The notes under the pieces are model-generated. The model saw only the letters and a list, made by a program, of their open reading frames with translations, was not told the origin of the DNA and did not search any database. The position numbers and the translations under genes were made by a program. This document shows, piece by piece, positions 34,671 to 45,177 of a DNA stretch of 64,000 bases. This DNA comes from Planoprotostelium fungivorum (taxonomy: Eukaryota; Evosea; Variosea; Cavosteliida; Cavosteliaceae): assembly GCA_003024175.1 (NCBI GenBank), contig MDYQ01000159.1, positions 1-64,000 of the forward strand, written 5' to 3'. Position 1 is the first letter of the stretch, and each line of letters begins with the position of its first letter.

Positions 34671-35626
34671 CTAGTGATATCTGCAGGGAAACCTTCCACA
34701 TTCTTTGCCCTTGCGTCTTCCTGATTTTAACACTGCTTGGCAATGTTTGTTTGAATCTGAGACCATTAGTCCTTTACTCAAACAAACGTTACCTTTTGGG
34801 CCTCCCATCGTCCCCTCTTCTTCTGCTTCTTTCTCGTCTTTGTCTCCTTCCTCTTGCTCTTCTTCCTTCTGTCCCTCTTCCTGGATAAGGAAATAGTGGT
34901 GGTCATGCTCTTCTTCCATGTTCTTTCTCACACGTGCGTCTGACAGCAGTAACCTCTGGATGTCCGGCATATCTTCGTCTATTGCGATACACAGTGCGGC
35001 ATTGCTATTCAACGAAGGGTCTACCCGGGGATCGGCCATTAATAACTTGAGTGACTCCTGACAACCTCGCTTACAAGCGCTTCTGATAGCCTTGTTGTTT
35101 CTGTCTGAGGGATCCACTCGCGGGTCAGCCAAGAGAACTCGGACTAATTGGGGCACCCCATAACGTGCAGCCGTCTGTATTGCCAGATTGCTCTCTGCGG
35201 CGGGATCGATCCGGTCACAAGAGAGGAGGAGGAGAGCTGTTTCGATCTGACGCCTCGCAATGGCATGCTGTAAAGCTTTCCCGTCCATAGTGAGGTCCAG
35301 GCGTGGATCTGCAAGCAGCATTTGAACACCCTCCTTAAAACCTATTGCTGAGGCCCTGTGTAGTACATAGTTGTCCCGATCTGTGGGATTTGAGTGAGCC
35401 AGCAGAAACCTAAACATCTCGACATTTCCGCTATCCATGGCTCTGCACATGTTACTGAGGTGGATTACAAAGAAGGAGTCCACTGTTATTCTGTTCAGCT
35501 AATTTTCTTCCCATGCTCACCAATTTTCCTCCAAGATCGACATACGAGCCGTAGGCGAACGTATAAGCACTCTGATTCGAAGTATGAATGCGCTGCATCT
35601 TCCGTCAGAGCAATTTGCAGGATCAT
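34671..35626 (-). CDS. F-box-like/ankyrin-repeat protein with Cys-rich tail
   Basis: The first visible exon (35626-35521) ends VRLRLVCRSWRKI, the usual end of an F-box helix. A 38-nt intron (35483-35520, GTGAGC...ACAG) leads in frame to VDSFFVIHLSNMCRAMDSGN. Five or six ankyrin-like repeats follow, each about 32 residues with LLADPRVDPS. Then come a Glu-rich acidic linker and a C-terminal CQAVLKSGRRKGKECGRF, a small Cys motif also seen in protist and large-DNA-virus ankyrin proteins. F-box proteins bring substrates to SCF ubiquitin ligases; the ankyrin part would bind the target. The true 5' end is uncertain. A sequence resembling an acceptor site precedes the exon, and a transposon begins 111 bases upstream of 35626, so the first exon may have been cut off. 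Confidence 0.65.
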
Positions 35627-35736
35627 GCGGAGGACGTCGTAAGACCCTGTGATGAGCCCATAAGACCCCATCGAGAATTTCTTGTTTTAATTTTTTCAAC
35701 AAAAAGGGCCCTCCGGAAATGACATGGAACGAATAT

Positions 35737-36930
35737 ATGTTTCGATTTTTCCGGTTGGAGGCCAAGAAGAACTTCCGAATGTGCCATAAAATCTGCGCGC
35801 TGCACTATTCTTTTTGAACTGATCACCACAACCCATGCCTTCAACTGAGAAGAGATCCATCAACACTGCCGTTAGGAGTCGTACACAAAGTGTGTCGCCG
35901 TCTCGATCAGAGTGGTGAGTTACCTCGGTGTCGTAATCGGTCCTGATCACACGAAACAGGTGGCGGAGTGGAAGAAGTCACATCTTTTGTTATACGAAAA
36001 GTAGTTTGCTGCCATCAGGAATCAGATCAACGATCTCGATGAGAAGGACAGAAGCCGACAGATGTGGCTGTCATTGATATCGCCCTATGAGAAGTTGAAG
36101 TCATTGAGAGCAAAAGGGGTGATGATTGGAAAGAAGGCTTTCGCAACCGCACGAAAGCATGCAAAGAAAACAGGTGAGATCGTCATCACGACAGAGAATG
36201 ACACCACCAGGAGCGGGGTTACCAGTCGCAAAGCCTCAGACTCTTACAATCCCAACACCAGAGGAAGCAAAGGAGGCCATCCGATTGCATCTGGTCGACA
36301 CATTTGACAAGTGAGTAGATCTGCATGAATACATCGTGACGATCACAGGTTCACACCAAATTACTTCAAGAAGGCTTGTCGAAAGACCGACATGTGCGAG
36401 ATATGTCACGAAGGAAAGAAGGCACAGTCAATATTGAATGTGCAGGAGAACAGACTTTCAGCTGCTGAGACGAAGCGCTTGAAGGATTGTGTTCAGACAT
36501 ACGAGGAGCATCGTCAACACAAGACTGATCGTCAGAAGCACATGAAGGAGAGGGTGATGATCGATCATTCACGAGGCGATATTCACCAATATCTACAGAT
36601 ACAAAATCTGCGTAACGGAGAGATCGTCATTTTGTCGGATTTCAAAGAGAACATTTCTCTGATGAAAGGTGTGTGAGTGACCACTGTCCGATCGTAGTAT
36701 CCATTAGTTAGGGGCTACAGGTGAGTATGCTCATCTCTCTACTGACTCTCGTCAGGTGTACCTCTGGTGGTAATAAAGTGTGTACTGTGTCTCCCTAACG
36801 TCATACTTCTTGACGGGGAATGAAGAAAAAATTTCCAAATTGAAGAAAACTAACGTAGGGGTAGGGGAAACTCTGTCAAAATTTCTTATACTTTTCCCGC
36901 CTTCGGAACCAACCGGAAAAATCGAAACAT
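35737..36930 (+). mobile_element. DNA transposon with 22-bp terminal inverted repeats
   Basis: The left end reads TGTTTCGATTTTTCCGGTTG (part of a 22-base match, 35737-35758). Its exact reverse complement is at 36909-36930. A plus-strand gene lies between (35835 to about 36680). The length is 1.19 kb. The target-site duplication is not clear; flanks read GAATAT and CTATCT. Family is not determined. Confidence 0.7.
35835..36677 (+). CDS. Transposase-like protein of the 35.7-kb element
   Basis: The probable start is MPSTEKRSINTAVR at 35835. A GTGAGT...CAG intron follows at about 35920-35961, then VAEWKKSHLLLYEK and an exon with RSRQMWLSLISPYEKLKSL. After another short intron near 36310-36350 there is a possible zinc pair (CRKTDMCEIC), then a helical YEEHRQHKTDRQKHMKER. 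The end, NGEIVILSDFKENISLMKG, resembles the strand with the first catalytic Asp of DDE transposases. The part with the later acidic residues is missing, and the frame ends at 36677. It is therefore a short or internally deleted transposase, probably inactive. A second copy of the first exon lies at 20363. Confidence 0.5.
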
Positions 36931-38220
36931 CTATCTGATCCCTGAAATTGATTGTTCATCATCGTCATATTCATCGAGGGGCTATGATCAATTACCCTCA
37001 CTCACTCGTATCAACATAGTGACCTCTCTTCTCGATGTCAGAAGTTATCCTCATGTCGCTCACACCACGAGTTTTGTTTTATTACTTTTCCTGATATTCT
37101 TGGGTCTGGGTCTCTACAATGCCTGGGTTTTGAACTCCGAAACTCACGAATTGTTTCAGGGCACTATGGAGGGTAGATAAAATACCTGGGACACATCGGC
37201 GAAATCTAGAATTGCGGTCACAAAATAGAAAAGACGGTTGAGACGAAGCCCCAAAATGGTTGGGTCACACTTTCGAAATTGTTCCAATATGAATATCAAC
37301 CTATTACTGCAGTCGTCAGCACCCGCCGTTGAACGACAGGGTCCCCAGCTCGTCCATCTTGACTGCTCTGTCGGATCGTGTGGATCCCATTTGCCCTCCT
37401 TGAGGATGTTACAGCTCTGCCGTGCGAGATGTGAGAGCAATGGATGTGGGCCGTTGGAGTCGAGGGAGAATACCGCAAGGGCCTCCATCTGTTAACAAGA
37501 CACCCTGAGAACATTCACGAGGATGATGAACAATCTGCCACTCGACCTCGACCACATTTCCTCAGCTATCGCCTCTGGTCCTTTTTCGCCACGCCGAAAA
37601 GGCTTATGGTCTCAGCACTGTGTGAGAACACACAAGAGGGAGGATGGGAAGAAGGGGAATGAGGACTTCAACTAGATCAATGGGATTGAATCTGCAGAGT
37701 TGATCCGTCCAAGCGTTCTGATTCGCATAGTGTGTGCGTTGAGACATTTAAAACATGTGGGGATTTGAAAGCCAAGTCCGCATCATTCCTCTGCAACTCA
37801 TCATCCCGTCTCCTATGTGTTTCCATCACCAAGTCTCTTATTCAATCATCTCCGTTTCATCTCCTCGTATATGTTGCAGTTGTTCTCTGCTGACTATTGC
37901 AGGTCTTGAAAAGCTATCGAGCGACAACCCTATTGTCTAATTCTGAGTAAACTACTGTTCCTCATTATGTACGATCATCATCGGAGCCTTTTGGATACGA
38001 TGCACACAGGATCTACGCACAGCGCCCAAAAATCTTGTAAATAAAATTCAACTTGGATGAGAAGGGGTGAAGTGAGATTGAAGATTGATAGATATATAGG
38101 TACAGAAATACGAGAGCGGACACTGCATAGAGCAGAGTGTGTGTACACATTAAACGATGTAATCAGATGTAGCCAATGCAGATCAATTGAAATGACAATA
38201 TATTGAAGATGTGGAATTGA
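36931..38220. other. Nothing recognised
   Basis: Open stretches on both strands (for example minus 37156-37488) have no recognisable motif and overlap each other. No RNA gene or repeat was found. Confidence 0.4.
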
Positions 38221-39859
38221 TTAGTACCAATACGAATATTTTGTCTTCTTGGGTTGATGGAGAGTCAGATCTGTACTGGCCATCCCCTTCTCCAATTTCC
38301 TCTTTTTTGATGATTTGTCAGCCAAGGAGATAACAGTCTTTCCAATCAATACATCATTGATATGTGTGTTCTTAAAGAATTCAAATGCCAGATCTGCAGT
38401 GACTCCCCCGTATTTTTTCTCCACACTTGCTGAGCTCCATTCTGAGGGTTTAGGGGAATATTTGGTATTTGGAAGAGCTCTAGATTTCTTGCCTGCTGAA
38501 ATGGCAGAGAGGAAGATAGGTTTGACAGGTTCAATATAGTTAATCTGCATCTGTGTTCAATGATAGTGCTCCTGAGTTTCAATCACCTGATTCTTGGAAT
38601 ACTGCTTAATAGCTATAAAGCTGTGAAGAATTCCTGCTAGCCTTGGGGCTTCAATACATGCCTATAGATATATCAACATACAGTGAATGCTTATCCATTA
38701 CCACATCACCACCTCTCAATATCTGGGTGGTCCTTCTGTTGTTACCTCCAACACAGACAAGATTATCAGTAAAACCTATCTTTGAATGGTCTGATGTCGT
38801 TTGAATTAAGTATTCTTTGTGTGAGGGACCTGCTTTGCTAAAGAGATGGCCAATTCATCTTTTTCACCTCTTTTCCAATGCATTCCAATCACATTATTTG
38901 CATCGTTCTGGAGACCTTGAATAGCATAGAAAGACGGTCTTGTACCAGATTTTTCCTATACATAACAATCAGTATTTGTATAGGAAGTTCCACACCATTC
39001 ACTTACCCAATATATATTCAGAAAAACGTCATCATTTACGTAATAGTATGAAGTCAATTCATGAAACACAGAATGCCAGATATCTGGGCTCTTACGAGTA
39101 TCTCGCTCTGTTACATCCGTAGGTTGTGGATTCTTGAAATAGTAGAAACTTTTGGGCTATGATTTGTTCAATACTAAACTCATATTATCGCACACCTCAT
39201 CAGCTGTATACCCTACAAAAGGTTCAGTAAGTCCAGTCACATTGTCCAATATTGCTGTAGACTGTTGATTCAAGGTGCTGTCTTTAGACCTTCTTTGATC
39301 TCGTCATAGTTTGTCTCTACATGAGATGAGTCTTGAACGATGAACAAATAGGCACCATTGATTTTCAAGCACAGTATGTGCTGTGCTCTGTTTCTCACTG
39401 ATGTAGGTATAGTTGTTACAGTTAAGCCAGGAAAAGAATGCATAATCCATACGCCTGTATGAGTTAAAGAGGCCTTATAACCATTTACCTGTCCGATTGA
39501 TCTTATCAAATGCCAAGATCCCCTTTGCATGGGCCCAGGGTGCATTTTTAGTGGTACCACCAGGCTGATCATTGTATTGTACAACTTCAGCATTCTTTAG
39601 TACATTGATTGCAGTCAGGGTTTTTCCAAAAGGAGAGTTATTCAGCGATGATTCCTGCATCGTGTCAGCCTGGTGACTGAATGAAGATACACACCATCAT
39701 GTACTTGATATTTGCATTCTCCTCCATAGATTGGGTCCAAAACCACGTCTGATATCCTGCAGGCATTTTATGTGCAAAATACCACTCCTCTCCGTTGCAA
39801 TCAAGAGCATTGATCGTGCACAGACATGATAGGGATACAAAGATGACCCAAACTCTCAT
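38221..39859 (-). CDS. Deoxyribonuclease II-like secreted nuclease
   Basis: The ATG at 39859 opens a signal peptide (VWVIFVSLSCLCTINA). Exons run minus to the TAA at 38221. Near the N-terminus EWYFAHKMPAG matches DNase II. YNDQPGG and WAHAKGILAFD give the first HxK catalytic motif near 39520, and VWIMHSFPGL follows near 39440. The second catalytic motif, DHSK, is near 38795, followed by NLVCVGGNNRRTTQILRGG. DNase II cleaves DNA at acid pH without metal ions in lysosomes. Both His-Lys pairs are present, so the enzyme is probably active. The last exon adds a basic tail (KSSKKRKLEKG, QPKKTKYS) unusual for the family and resembling a nuclear signal. The gene would suit digestion of prey DNA in phagosomes. 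Confidence 0.85.
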
Positions 39860-40040
39860 GGTATTATAATGATCATTGGTTTAGGTTTGGTAAGCCAACG
39901 ACGACGCAACGGCACTCCATCGCATCAAGGCAGTTGCTTGGTGCCGAAATTGTGATATAAACAAAAGATAGGTCTGTAAGTTTATTTCTGAAATAGCAAT
40001 CGATCAGCACAATCTGACCACCCCCTGCTCTCTCAGAGGG

Positions 40041-41232
40041 GGTTTAGGGTTTAGGGTTCAACTAGTTTATTACGCGCGTAAAGGTCTGGCACTAAGGCTA
40101 GATGGTGTCCCGGACTGACAGACCAAGAAGGAAAGGCCGGGCAATGCGAAAAGCCAAGTCTCGGTCCAAAAGGAGTGAGAGGGCTTGAGTTGCACATAAA
40201 GTGAAGCAAATGTGTGTACTGAGGAGGCAGGCACATGGCGGCACCAAAGTTGGAGTGGAAGTGAGAAGTGATCGGACCTCATGACTCAACTTTGTCCTCT
40301 TGTGTGAAAAGAATGGATCCTCAGGCGTAGAATTGAGCGTAGAATTCGAATCTAGGGCCCTTGACTTGATCTGGAGTGGTCCGACTTGGTGATGAGAAGA
40401 TGTGATCTCTCCCTAATCACATCATCTCATGTGTTGTCCAAAGAGAGGTGTTCCAGGGGTCAAATTGGGCCTAGAATTCGATCGTGGGAGCCTCGATTTG
40501 ATCCAGACATGCATTTGGTGTTGAATGTGATCTCGAGTTGATCTGGTGAGGTCTTGTTGATGATTGACATCAGATCTTGTGATGTGATGTGATCTTGACT
40601 CTCAGGAGGTCCAAAAGAGAGCATCCAGGCGAAGAGAATGACCCAGGCGTCGATTTCGAGGCGTTTTGAAGCGATCTGATGCAGTTGATGGTGATATGTC
40701 CACATCACATCTTTCCATCATGTGATCCAGAGGTCCAAAGGGTACATTCTGGCGAAGAAAACAGCGTAGAATTCAAAGGCGTGGTCGTTGGTAGTTGAGG
40801 GTCCAGTGTTGGTGATGATTGAAGAGATCCCATCTTTCAATCATGGTCCATCTTGCACTTGAAGAGCCCAAAAGCAGCGAACAGGCGTAAGAAATAGCGC
40901 TGAATCCGAATCTGGCGTAGCCAGGCGAGTCCAAAGCACTTGAGTTGGTGATTGGAGGCGATATGACATGATCTGATGAGCAAAATTCTCAGAGAGGCAT
41001 GCCAAGCGAAGACTAGCGATAGACAAGCAGTTTGATACCACTTGTGTGTGATGATATTGTCATATCATGTGATCTGATCCAGATGGGGAAACCTGCCTCC
41101 CCCCACTTCATCCTGAGCCCTAGAAGGACCCAGAGAAGGTAGTGGGAGAGGTTTTAGGGGGGTTGGAAAAAACTTGACTTTCTCTGTGGCTGACTCTTTT
41201 CAGAGGTGTTTTGGGTTTTAGGGTTTAGGGTT
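40041..41232 (+). repeat. Block bounded by TTTAGGG units, with internal ~110-bp repeats
   Basis: The left edge has GGTTTAGGGTTTAGGGTTCA (40041-40060). The right edge has GGGTTTTAGGGTTTAGGGTT (41212-41231). Both are preceded by TCAGAGG, so the block has short direct repeats at its ends. The inside, 40310-41060, is a run of degenerate units of about 110 bases sharing GTCCAAAAG, GCGTAGAATTC and GATCTGATG. Bases 40045-40207 recur inverted and identical at 1-163. No coding sequence is credible here. It looks like subtelomeric DNA placed inside the contig. Confidence 0.75.
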
Positions 41233-41424
41233 CATACAGTTGCCACGTCATCAATGTGTCCATTTTTAGACCAGCTCATTCAACTGACTTTTTTCCCTCT
41301 GATATTCATTGTTTTATTCTTCCTTTCATCAAATTTCTATTCCAAGCGGTGTCTTTTGCGGTTGATCCTCACATCAATGTCAATCTTCACAGAAATATGA
41401 TCTCCTGCCTGAGATTGTTCACCC

Positions 41425-43610
41425 TCATGTACATAAAGAGGATAGATTCACCTTGTAGTTGTAGGATCGGTTCTGAGAAGGGTTTGCCTGAATCCACTCG
41501 TACTGAGTGAGGTATTCCTCAAGATCACACAGATCATATGTTTCCTCCTTCTGTTCTTGATCTGACTCTTCCCTTTCATCCTCTTGGTCAACAACATCGT
41601 CAATATCACATATGAAGCCAAGAATATCGGATACAGATTTGTCATGACTGGTGGGATGGAGAGATTTGGATAGTTTATCTTGAGTCTCTCTGATATCTTT
41701 AAGAAACAAGGGATCAATCGACATTCACCTCAACTTTTCAGTGCCAGCCTCTCGATTGTAATGATCCATGAACCTAAGGTCATCAGAAATATACTAGAAT
41801 ACATCCTCTCACATCTTCTCAGAGGTATTGATCAGCTTACAGTAGTCTCCCACTTCAACTCTCTCTCCTGTTTCAGTTTGCCATCCAAGGAAGACATAAG
41901 ATGCAAAGCATCTACAGATGGACATTCCAGTACCATATTTGGCCTCTGGTACATATGTGGAAACAAAGTTTTTGATGCAGCAATCAACCGATTTTGGCTC
42001 TGATCTTAGTGTTTAGAGACATATTTTGCATCTCATTCTCACCTGCTCCTCTGCCCTTTGTATCATAAAAGAGATGGCGATCGATCTGTCTGATTGCTAC
42101 CTTTCTCTTCTCAGCACTGAGATGTGGATCCTGTGATCTGTACCAAGCTTCTCGTTGATCCTCTGACATCAGTACAGGTCTTGCATGTTTGACAAAATAT
42201 CCCCAGAAACGAGCTATTGATGGCGGTAATGGTACTCTACTTCCAGCCACTCGTACAATCTTCTCATCGGGCATACGAAGGAAGAATCCTATCTTGGGGT
42301 TGCCATCGATCGTATCGTACTCTAAGAGATGGACAAATTGAGGTCGTTGACCACCTGCAGAGAGAGACAAAAGGATGATCAAAGCATCTTGTAATCTTCT
42401 AGCAGCAGGAAGATCCAGATGTCCCTCGTGTGATTGGTAGTAGGTCACTCTTCAAAAGATCTGCAATGCCTCGTGTATCATGCGGCAAAAATGTGTTTGT
42501 GTGAACCACTGCTTGTTCTGTTCTAGTATCTCCCTGTGTGAATTGGCAGCACAATTAGCTGCTTCTGTTCCACGTGCAACACTGCGAGCTCCATTCAAGA
42601 GATCACGGGATACAACCATCTGGGTACTGTAGTATTCTTGGTTTGCATCCTCTGGCAGATATGCCATCGACCTCTTGATAACCTATTGCAATGAATTCTC
42701 ATGTGTTTACTAAGGACATTATTACCTCTGCAATACCTTTCACTCGATTTTGAGGAGTGGCAAATGATGTCTCCCCCACAGATGCACGTTTGTCCCAAAA
42801 CCATATCCAAATCTTGATGAATGATCGATTGAATAGTGTCTCCCACGAGAATTCTTCATCAGGACGTACGGTCTTCCACAGTAATGCAGCCTGACGGAGA
42901 TATTGATTCATGGAAGCATAAGCATTTTTCAATCGAGCAGTCGGTACAGCTTTGTTTCGAATGTTTTCATCATTCTCTCTTATTTTCTGCCACATTCAAT
43001 TCATGCAAAAGCATATCACTCCTTACCTCTTTTCTTCTTCTATTGACATCACTCTGCAAAGGACGAGAATCCTCCGTTGCACCACTTGAAAGTGATCCTC
43101 CACGAGCTTTCTTCTGTCTAGCCTTTTCTGCAAAGACGTGTCTGTAAAGCTGTTCAGCATGGAATGTCTTCATCATTTGACTCACTTGAAGACCGGGTCA
43201 TCCATTGGATCGTAATCTAGATCTACAGTGCAAAACTGGCCTGCCTTTGAGAATTTGAGTTTGGATAACCGTTCTTTATCCTCAGAGGATATCACACTAT
43301 CTTCCACTTCGTCCATATTATCCAAAATACGCTTCAAAGTGGAGAAACGCGTCTCTCCTGCACGAGTCCGTCCTTGTGTACGATCCTCATCTAATTCATC
43401 TTCTGAATCTGAGACGAGGTCAACCACTTGAACGGTTGAATCCCTCTCGTCGTCCATTCTGCCATCCTTCACATCGAGTTGAGATGGTGCCCACGGTCCT
43501 CTATACACTGATTGATTCTTCTGTGCCATACGTTTGAGCAGCCGGTTGGAAAGTAAATTTCTGCGCTCTTCATGGCTCATTGTAGAGTGTTTATCGTGTA
43601 TATCAGCCAT
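41425..43610 (-). CDS. Tyrosine-recombinase-like protein
   Basis: The ATG at 43610 starts an acidic, disordered N-terminus (VVDLVSDSEDELDEDR). Exons then run down to 41425. A helical part with YASMNQYLRQAALLWKTV (about 42940-42880) could be a core-binding domain. Then LQDALIILLSLSAGGQRPQF (about 42395-42335) resembles the box-I Arg region of tyrosine recombinases. STYVPEAKYGTGMSICRCFA with SYVFLGWQTE (about 41970-41890) resembles box II. The last exon is acidic and ends at 41425. Such enzymes move Cryptons and related elements, but domesticated ones exist. No reverse transcriptase is nearby. Exon joins in the middle are uncertain. The match is by pattern only; a plain host nuclear protein cannot be excluded. 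Confidence 0.4.
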
Positions 43611-43754
43611 ATCAATAGCGGAACTATATTGAAATGAAACGTCGTGTGTGCCTCTTATGCAACCAAAAAAATACACATGATGATCATGACGATCATGACG
43701 ATCGTGAAGAATCTGATCTATATTATTGATTTCATCAAATAGAATCGTCATACG

Positions 43755-44160
43755 TCTTTGGTGTTCTGATCGTGTACTCTAAAGATGAGAATATCATAGA
43801 GAGAACGGAGACTCTCAAGGATCTTTGGAAGGCACGGCAGCATGCGAGAGAAATGAATTTTCATAGACTTCTGGAGCGACTTCGAGCGTTCATATGAAAG
43901 CTTCAAAAATTTGGGCACTAAGGTGCGGTTTCTCGGAATTGATGATGAGGTCATCATGAGCTCATGACGATGAGATGACCACACGAACCTCGTCTTATAA
44001 CGGATGGTATAGAGTATGAAAGATACCAATCGATGTCTCGTTCAGGTTCGCTTTAATTTTCTCAGGTTACTCTAAGGTGCCTCCATGGATCATGAGACAT
44101 CATGAGCGAGACATCTCGCTCAGAACTCATTTTTCCCCTGCACCAGTTCTGACAGGCAGC
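43755..44160. other. Intergenic and upstream region
   Basis: No gene was found. It contains short repeats of GATCATGAC/CATCATGAG type and GAGACATC, and presumably the promoter of the surface protein gene at 44161. Confidence 0.4.
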
Positions 44161-45156
44161 ATGCACCTCTACACTCTCTTATTTCTCGTGCTGACTGTAT
44201 TTCTTACGGTGGATGGTCAATTCATCAAAGTGGCCAACTACAGAGATCTAAAGTGCAACGATACGGACAGCTACACCGTCTTTGCGAATGGAAAGTGCCA
44301 AACGCTGAGTGAGATCCTTCTCGTAACGTATCTAATCGACTGACAAACGATCAGTTGCCTCAGGTATCAGCTCGTCAAACATCAACCAATGCAGTTCTAA
44401 TGCTGTGACCACCTCAGTCTACTACGGAGGTTCTTGCTCAGGAAAGGCATCCAATCAGGCTTCCAACAACTTGAACCAGTGCAACCAGAATTCTGAAGGT
44501 ACCGGTTCGACCGAGATATCATGCCTGGCCTCCTTTCCGTACATGGGAAACAGCTCTTCAGACGGTCTCACCGTGACCTTTTCGGGTATTTCACAAGGGT
44601 GGTGGCTAAGAGGCAGGAATTATACGCAACATTTTCTAAATCGCATTTTGGTCTCTTGACACTATAGGATGATGCATTGTGCTCTGAAAGTACTCTATGT
44701 GCTGTTGGATTGATTTTTTGAAAAGTTTTTTGGTACTCTTGGTGATGATTTTTACAAAAAGCTAAACAGCAGAAGCGATTTAGCTCTGATACTGGGAGTG
44801 CTTAAGCGATATCGATCTGCATATGAATCAGATGACCCATACACTAAGCACTTATGGTCACAGATTGATCCCATAGTTGTTGGTCACTCTAGATGAATCG
44901 AACATCTCTGAGACCCTTCCCAGGTACATCATGCCAGGGCGAAGTCTACAGTATACTCGTAGTACCTGGACTTCTTACCTCCAACTCCACAAAGTGTGGT
45001 TCGTCTGCCTGTGTGAAGACAAATTACGGCACTTCCACAAGATTCGTGTGTGGTAACTCGACTAGTCTGCCTGGATACGTGCAGAGTTTAAATTCAGCCA
45101 CTGGTATCATGTTCAGTGGTATGATTGTGCTTGTCACCGTCCTTCTTGTATTCTGA
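44161..45156 (+). CDS. Small Cys-rich surface protein with GPI-type tail
   Basis: The ATG at 44161 opens a signal peptide (LYTLLFLVLTVFLTVDG). The second exon (about 44363-44585) is rich in Ser, Asn and Cys with SVYYGGSCSGKASNQASNN. A long intron (about 44586-44924, GTATTT...CCCAG) leads to SCQGEVYSILVVPGLLTSN. The protein ends in a hydrophobic run (SGMIVLVTVLLVF) after a Ser/Asn/Gly stretch, as in GPI-anchored proteins. The function is unknown; similar small GPI proteins coat many amoebae. The intron is about six times the local norm and contains foreign-looking coding sequence. A polyadenylation signal AATAAA sits at 45168, just before an inserted element. Confidence 0.6.
44690..44896 (+). 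other. Coding-like fragment inside a long intron
   Basis: Within the third intron of the surface protein gene, a plus-strand frame reads FFGTLGDDFYKKLNSRSDLA then LILGVLKRYRSAYE and ends VVGHSR before a stop. Composition is typical of real protein. No family is recognised. It may be a piece of a gene or element inserted in the intron. Confidence 0.35.
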
Positions 45157-45177
45157 GTGATTCTACAATAAAACCTA

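Noticed and set aside
35696-35950. Minus-strand frame LLTAVLMDLFSVEGMG shared with 20200-20415, at first taken for a BEN-like domain
   Set aside because: The plus strand of the same DNA encodes MPSTEKRSINTAVR in the transposon gene. The shared minus frame is its antisense shadow.
40041-41232. Short LTR-type retroelement, because both ends share a direct repeat
   Set aside because: The shared ends are only TCAGAGG plus telomere units. There is no primer site, polypurine tract or coding sequence.
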